From Streptomyces olivaceus (lineage in GTDB: Bacteria > Actinomycetota > Actinomycetes > Streptomycetales > Streptomycetaceae), in assembly GCF_000721235.1 (NCBI RefSeq), contig NZ_JOFH01000002.1, positions 124,001-188,000 of the forward strand: a DNA stretch of 64,000 nt, given 5' to 3'. This document shows, in pieces, positions 59,736 through 64,000 of this stretch (positions within the stretch are counted from its first letter, which is position 1; each line of letters begins with the position of its first letter). A model generated the notes under the pieces. That model worked only from the letters and a program-made list of their open reading frames with translations. It made no database searches and had not been told where the DNA came from. The translations under genes and the position numbers were made by a program.

Positions 59736-61699
59736 CGGAAGTGTCCGACAGGGAACCGCCGCGCCGCCGTGTGCCCGGACCCGCGCGGCCCGCCCGCCCC
59801 GGCGGACGCCGGCCGCCCGGCCCCGGCGCGCGGCCCGCCCGCCGCCCCGGCCCGCCCAGGCCGGGCACACCCCGCACCATCAGGCTGGGCAGCCCCCGGC
59901 CGCGCCTGCGCATGATCGGCCTCGCGCTGACCCTGGTGCTGGCCGCCTTCGTCGTACGGCTGCTCCAGGTGCAGGCCGTCGACGCCGGCACCTACTCCGC
60001 GAAGGCCGAGCAGAACCGCTACGTCGTCCACACCCTGCCCGCCGAACGCGGCGGCATCAGCGACCGCAACGGCGTGGCCCTCGCGACCACGGTGGACTCC
60101 TACGACATCACCGCCGACCCCACGATGTTCACCCGCGAGCAGCTCAAGGTCGGCGACGGTCCCGAGCAGGCGGCGGCGCTCCTCGCGCCCATCCTCGGAC
60201 TGGACCAGGAGGACCTGGTCGACACGCTCCGCCCCAAGAACGAGAAGCTGCGCTACGTCCGCCTCGCGCGCCGCCAGACCCCGCAGGTCTGGAACCAGAT
60301 CAAGGACCTGAAGACCGCGCTCACCACCAAGGCGGAGACGGACAAGACGGTGGTCAACGCCCTCGCGGGCGTCTTCGCCGACCCCAGCAGCAAGCGGGTC
60401 TACCCGGGCGGCGACCTCGCCGCGGGCATCCTCGGCTGGGTCGGCGCCGACGGCAAGGGCGGCGGCGGTCTGGAGCGGCAGCTGGACAAGACGCTGGCCG
60501 GCGAGGACGGCAAGATCCGCTACGCCCAGGCCGGCGGCCGCCAGGTGCCCACGGCGGGCTCCACCGAGACGCCCGCCGTGCCCGGCAGCAACGTGGAGCT
60601 GACCATCGACCGCGACATCCAGTGGGCCGCGCAGAACGCCATCAGCGACCAGGTGGAGAAGTCCAAGGCGGACGGCGGCTACGTCATCGTCCAGGACACC
60701 GCCACCGGCGAGGTCCTCGCCATGGCCAACTCGCCCGGCTTCGACCCGGGCGATCTCTCCCACGCCGACCCCGACGCGCTGGGCAACGCGGCCCTCCAGG
60801 ACGCCTTCGAGCCCGGCTCCACCGCCAAGGTGATGTCGATGGCGGCCGTGCTGGAGGAGAACGCCGCCACCCCGGGCACCCACATCACCGTCCCCAACCG
60901 GCTCAAGCGCGGCGACCGGCTCTTCAAGGACGACATCGACCACCCGACCTGGTACCTCACGCTCAACGGCGTGCTCGCCAAGTCCAGCAACATCGGCACC
61001 ATCATGGCCACCGGGGAACTGGGCAAGACCCAGGCGGAGGCCAACAAGGTGCTCTACTCCTACCTGCGCAAGTTCGGCCTCGGCGGCTACAGCGGCCTCG
61101 GCTTCCCCGGCGAGACCAAGGGCATCCTCGCGCAGCCCGGCGAGTGGTCGACCTCGCAGCAGTACACGATTCCTTTCGGACAGGGCGTCTCCGTGAACGC
61201 GCTCCAGGCGGCCTCCGTGTACTCGACCATCGCCAACGGCGGCGTGCGGGTCGAGCCCACGCTCGTGCGCGGCACCAAGGACGACGACGGTGGCTTCACA
61301 CCGGCGCCGGAAGCCGAGAAGACGCGCGTGGTCAGTGAGAAGACGGCGAAGACCCTCTCCCGGATGCTGGAGTCCGTCGTCGACGACGAGGAGGGCACCG
61401 GCACCAAGGCGCGCATTCCGGGCTACCGGGTGGCGGGCAAGACGGGCACGGCCAACCGGGTGGATCCGGCCACCGGCAAGTACCACGGCTACACCTCGTC
61501 GTTCGCCGGGTTCGCCCCCGCCGACAAGCCCCGCGTCACCGTCTACTGCGCCATCCAGAACGCCACCGAGGGCAGCTACTTCGGCGGCCAGATCTGCGGC
61601 CCCATCTACAAGCAGGTCATGGAGTTCGCCCTGAAGACCCTCCAGGTCCCCCCGACCGGAGCCGACCCGGCCAGGCTGCCGGTCACCTTCAGACCCTGA
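59732..61699 (+). CDS. ftsI: Peptidoglycan transpeptidase FtsI (PBP3)
   Basis: 655-residue class B penicillin-binding protein for septal cross-linking. Pro/Arg-rich cytosolic N-terminus (about 55 residues), membrane helix (LRMIGLALTLVLAAFVVRLL), dimerisation domain (ERGGISDRNGVALA), then transpeptidase motifs STAK (active Ser363 and Lys366), SSN (KSSNIG) and KTG (VAGKTGTANR). GTG at 59732 overlaps the ftsL stop (GTGA); an in-frame GTG at 59741 is an alternative start. Confidence 0.95.
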   Translation: MTEVSDREPPRRRVPGPARPARPGGRRPPGPGARPARRPGPPRPGTPRTIRLGSPRPRLRMIGLALTLVLAAFVVRLLQVQAVDAGTYSAKAEQNRYVVHTLPAERGGISDRNGVALATTVDSYDITADPTMFTREQLKVGDGPEQAAALLAPILGLDQEDLVDTLRPKNEKLRYVRLARRQTPQVWNQIKDLKTALTTKAETDKTVVNALAGVFADPSSKRVYPGGDLAAGILGWVGADGKGGGGLERQLDKTLAGEDGKIRYAQAGGRQVPTAGSTETPAVPGSNVELTIDRDIQWAAQNAISDQVEKSKADGGYVIVQDTATGEVLAMANSPGFDPGDLSHADPDALGNAALQDAFEPGSTAKVMSMAAVLEENAATPGTHITVPNRLKRGDRLFKDDIDHPTWYLTLNGVLAKSSNIGTIMATGELGKTQAEANKVLYSYLRKFGLGGYSGLGFPGETKGILAQPGEWSTSQQYTIPFGQGVSVNALQAASVYSTIANGGVRVEPTLVRGTKDDDGGFTPAPEAEKTRVVSEKTAKTLSRMLESVVDDEEGTGTKARIPGYRVAGKTGTANRVDPATGKYHGYTSSFAGFAPADKPRVTVYCAIQNATEGSYFGGQICGPIYKQVMEFALKTLQVPPTGADPARLPVTFRP

Positions 61700-61701
61700 C
61701 C

Positions 61702-61750
61702 CGCACCGAGCAGCCCGCCCGCACCGAGCAGCCCCCGCACCGAGCAGCCC
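61702..61750 (+). repeat. 15-bp repeat directly after the ftsI stop
   Basis: CGCACCGAGCAGCCC occurs exactly at 61702-61716, 61720-61734 and 61736-61750, with a degenerate fourth copy near 61752. It starts 2 nt after the stop codon. Confidence 0.85.
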
Positions 61751-61901
61751 CCGCCGAGCACCCAGCCCGGACCCGGCCCCACCGGGCCAGCCCCGATCCA
61801 GTACCGAGCCACCAGGAACCACCCGTGACAACGATCACCCCCGACCCCGGGAACCAGAACGGCCCCCGGGCCTCACTTCGCCCGGAGGCCGGTACTGCCG
61901 G

Positions 61902-61907
61902 TACGCT
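61902..61907 (+). promoter_or_regulatory. -10 hexamer TACGCT, leaderless-type spacing
   Basis: TACGCT ends 7 nt before the in-frame GTG at 61915, suggesting an internal promoter for murE within the cluster. Confidence 0.45.
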
Positions 61908-61914
61908 CACCGCC

Positions 61915-63477
61915 GTGCCACACCCTGATCAGTCCCAAACCACCCAGAAGGGCCACCCCGTGACCTACCCGGGACCGCCCCGGCCGGTGCGGATCTCCGC
62001 CACACCCCTCGCGGAACTCGCCGATCAGCTGGGTGTCACCGCGCCGGACAGCTCCGCCGGGGTCACGGGCATCACCCATGACTCGCGCGCCGTCCGCCCC
62101 GGTGACCTGTACGCCGCCCTCCCCGGAGCCCGCGTCCACGGCGCCGACTTCGCCACCCAGGCCGCGGGCCTCGGTGCCGCCGCCGTGCTGACCGACCCGG
62201 CCGGCGCGGAGCGCGTCGCCGCCGGGCTGCCGGCGCTCGTGGTCGACGACCCGCGCGCGCGGATGGGCGAGCTGGCGGCCACGATCTACGGCCACCCCGG
62301 CCGCGACCTGCTCCAGATCGGCATCACCGGCACCTCGGGCAAGACCACCACCGCCTACCTCGTCGAGGGCGGTCTGCGTACGGAGAAGTCCACCGGCCTG
62401 ATCGGCACGGTCGAGATGCGCATCGGCGACGAGCGCATCAAGTCCGAGCGGACCACGCCCGAGGCCACCGACCTCCAGGCCCTGTTCTCGGTGATGCGCG
62501 AACGCGGCACCGAGGCGGTCGCCATGGAGGTCTCCAGCCACGCCCTGGTGCTGGGCCGGGTCGACGCCTGCGTCTTCGACGTCGCGGTCTTCACCAACCT
62601 CAGCCCGGAGCACATGGAGTTCCACTCCGGCATGGAGGACTACTTCCAGGCCAAGGCGCAGCTCTTCACGCCCGCACGCAGCAGGCTCGGCGTGGTCAAC
62701 GTCGACGACGAGTACGGGCGGCGCCTCGCCAAGGAGGCCACCGTCCCGGTCGTCACCTACTCCGCCGAGGGCCACCCGGACGCCGACTGGCGCGCCGACG
62801 AGGTCGAGGTCGGCCCGCTGGACTCGACGTTCACCGTGCTCGGGCCGAAGGGCGAGCGGATCGCCGCCAAGTCGCCGCTGGCCGGGCCGTTCAACGTGGC
62901 GAACACCCTCGCCGCGATCGTCTCCCTGGCCGCCGCCGGGCTCGACCCGCAGACCGCCGCCGACGGCGTCGCCGCCGTCCCCGGTGTGCCGGGCCGCCTG
63001 GAGCGCGTGGACGAGGGCCAGCCCTTCTTCGCGGTGGTCGACTACGCCCACAAGACCGACGCCGTCGAGTCGGTGCTGCGGGCCCTGCGCAAGGTGACCG
63101 AGGGCAAGCTGCACGCCGTGCTCGGCTGCGGCGGCGACCGCGACACCACCAAGCGCGAGCCGATGGGCGCCGCCGTCGCCCGGTTCGCCGACACCGCCGT
63201 ACTGACCTCCGACAACCCCCGCTCCGAGGACCCGCTCGCGATCCTCGCCGTGATGCTGCAGGGCGCGGCCTCCGTGCCCGCGCACGAGCGCGGGGAGGTG
63301 CAGGTCTTCGAGGACCGGGCCGCCGCGATCGCCGCCGCCGTCGCCCGGGCCGAGCCCGGCGACACCGTGGTGGTGGCGGGCAAGGGCCACGAACAGGGCC
63401 AGGACATCGCCGGGGTGGTGCGCCCCTTCGACGACCGCGAGGTGCTGCGCGAAGCCATCCAGAGGTCCAAGGCCTGA
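61915..63477 (+). CDS. murE: UDP-N-acetylmuramoyl-tripeptide synthetase MurE
   Basis: 520-residue Mur ligase adding diaminopimelate to UDP-MurNAc-L-Ala-D-Glu. P-loop [64 protein letters not shown], and DNPRSEDP, the DAP-recognition motif (LL-DAP in Streptomyces). GTG at 61915 is chosen from the promoter spacing; a further upstream GTG at 61825 (30 more residues) and a downstream GTG at 61962 are alternatives. Confidence 0.94.
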   Translation: MPHPDQSQTTQKGHPVTYPGPPRPVRISATPLAELADQLGVTAPDSSAGVTGITHDSRAVRPGDLYAALPGARVHGADFATQAAGLGAAAVLTDPAGAERVAAGLPALVVDDPRARMGELAATIYGHPGRDLLQIGITGTSGKTTTAYLVEGGLRTEKSTGLIGTVEMRIGDERIKSERTTPEATDLQALFSVMRERGTEAVAMEVSSHALVLGRVDACVFDVAVFTNLSPEHMEFHSGMEDYFQAKAQLFTPARSRLGVVNVDDEYGRRLAKEATVPVVTYSAEGHPDADWRADEVEVGPLDSTFTVLGPKGERIAAKSPLAGPFNVANTLAAIVSLAAAGLDPQTAADGVAAVPGVPGRLERVDEGQPFFAVVDYAHKTDAVESVLRALRKVTEGKLHAVLGCGGDRDTTKREPMGAAVARFADTAVLTSDNPRSEDPLAILAVMLQGAASVPAHERGEVQVFEDRAAAIAAAVARAEPGDTVVVAGKGHEQGQDIAGVVRPFDDREVLREAIQRSKA

Positions 63478-63500
63478 CCCACCGCACCACCCGGACGTTC

Positions 63501-63518
63501 CAGAAGATCCAGAAGATC
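63501..63518 (+). repeat. 9-bp tandem repeat before murF
   Basis: CAGAAGATC at 63501-63509 and 63510-63518, followed by related CAGATGATC. It lies in the 82-bp gap between murE and murF. Confidence 0.6.
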
Positions 63519-63559
63519 CAGATGGCTCAGACAACCCAGATGATCCAGGGGACGAACTT

Positions 63560-64000
63560 GTGATCACCCTCTCTCTCGCCGAGATCGCAGATGTCGTCGG
63601 CGGGCGGATGCACGACATACCGGACGCGTCCGCGCAGGTCACCGGGCCCGTCGTCCGGGACTCGCGGGAAGCGGGGCCGGGCAGCCTCTTCGTCGCCTTC
63701 GTCGGCGAGCGGGTGGACGGCCACGACTTCGCACCGGCGGTCGTCGGGGCGGGCGCGGTCGCCGTGCTCGGCTCCCGCCCCGTCGGCGTGCCCGCGATCG
63801 TCGTGGACGACGTCCAGGCGGCCCTCGGTGCCCTCGCCCGGCACGTCGTACGGCGCCTGGGCACCACCCTCGTGGCCCTCACCGGGTCGGCCGGCAAGAC
63901 CAGCACCAAGGACCTGATCGCCCAGGTGCTGCGCCGCAAGGCGCCCACGGTGTTCACGCCGGGCTCCCTCAACAACGAGATCGGGCTGCCGCTCACCGCG
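63560..64000 (+). CDS. murF: UDP-MurNAc-tripeptide:D-Ala-D-Ala ligase MurF (3' partial)
   Basis: First 147 codons of MurF, which adds D-Ala-D-Ala to complete the pentapeptide precursor. The N-terminal domain ([16 protein letters not shown]..., [27 protein letters not shown]) and the ATP loop [14 protein letters not shown], then [11 protein letters not shown], are diagnostic. GTG at 63560 is preceded by AGGGGAC. The gene continues past the window. Confidence 0.95.
   Translation, partial: MITLSLAEIADVVGGRMHDIPDASAQVTGPVVRDSREAGPGSLFVAFVGERVDGHDFAPAVVGAGAVAVLGSRPVGVPAIVVDDVQAALGALARHVVRRLGTTLVALTGSAGKTSTKDLIAQVLRRKAPTVFTPGSLNNEIGLPLTA

Noticed and set aside
57732..61831. Long minus-strand frames opposite rsmH, ftsL and ftsI.
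   Set aside because: Shadow frames of clear Mur/Fts genes.

Overview
This is Streptomyces-type chromosomal DNA. It is very GC-rich with strongly GC-biased third codon positions, has many GTG/TTG starts, and carries actinomycete-specific families and RNA elements (a SAM-IV riboswitch, a trp attenuator whose leader peptide has three consecutive Trp codons, and a qcrCAB/dcw gene order typical of actinomycetes). Gene content and order match, as I remember it, the S. coelicolor region from qcrC to murF (about SCO2150 down to SCO2088). The order also parallels M. tuberculosis Rv2196-Rv2163c (qcrB, trpD, NlpC/P60, pimB', fadD15, SRPBCC, ArsA-like, plsC, class II DAHP synthase, PASTA kinase/Rv2175c, rsmH, ftsI). 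It is core chromosome. I see no prophage, insertion sequence, CRISPR array, tRNA or rRNA.

Layout. 1-4.6 kb: end of qcrC, then qcrA and qcrB (cytochrome bc1), then trpD. 4.7-6.4 kb: a SAM-IV riboswitch in front of a cysteine-desulfurase-like enzyme. 6.5-9.4 kb: a free-standing Lrp-type ligand domain coupled to a rhomboid protease, a small zinc-ribbon protein and a NYN-domain nuclease-like protein. 9.5-18 kb: two paralogous secreted NlpC/P60 peptidoglycan hydrolases, a lipoprotein metallopeptidase, two glycosyltransferases (GT87 and PimB'-like) and a long-chain acyl-CoA ligase. 18-29 kb: metallophosphoesterase, SRPBCC protein, ArsA-like ATPase with an altered P-loop, glucokinase GlkA, EEP-family protein, a coupled hydrolase/membrane-protein pair, PlsC, the MacS/MacR-like two-component system and a phosphofructokinase with PPi-type active-site residues. 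29-34 kb: 2-hydroxyacid dehydrogenase, attenuated fused anthranilate synthase and divergent class II DAHP synthase. 34-36.5 kb: iron-storage pair (Bfd-like and Bfr), a sulfite-oxidase-fold enzyme and endonuclease IV. 36.6-44 kb: PASTA kinase, thiO-thiS-thiG behind a TPP riboswitch, ferredoxin reductase, Rv2175c-like DNA-binding protein and thiE. 44-51.5 kb: metF, a Tyr/Gly-rich membrane protein, a CrtI-like oxidoreductase, TetR regulator, HEPN protein, methyltransferase and DUF3040 protein. 51.8-57.7 kb: MoxR / DUF58 / (tiny coupled ORF) / transglutaminase operon and a beta-carbonic anhydrase. 57.9-64 kb: start of the division and cell-wall cluster rsmH-ftsL-ftsI-murE-murF (murF runs off the end).

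How the parts fit. Respiration (bc1), aromatic/tryptophan supply (DAHP synthase, anthranilate synthase, TrpD), thiamine, one-carbon/methionine (MetF, SAM-IV) and envelope building (PimB'-like, PlsC, NlpC/P60, PASTA kinase, FtsI, Mur ligases) lie side by side. Regulation is rich in cis-acting RNA: SAM-IV, TPP and trp attenuation.

Two promoter-level patterns stand out. First, fourteen start codons lie only 6-8 nt after a -10-like hexamer (mostly TANNNT), so those mRNAs should be leaderless. Second, several promoters match the DNA-damage RecA-NDp/PafBC consensus TGTCRGTG-N8-TANNNT: exact matches precede the alpha/beta hydrolase, the PASTA kinase and the CrtI-like oxidoreductase, and near matches precede the HEPN protein and the Rv2175c-like protein. 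I consider this possible mini-regulon the best lead in the window. Other leads are a 50-bp two-arm inverted repeat present twice, short tandem duplications that start at stop codons, and a small ORF joined by ATGA overlaps on both sides inside the DUF58/transglutaminase operon. Everything here was read by eye; alignments, structure predictions and searches were not run.
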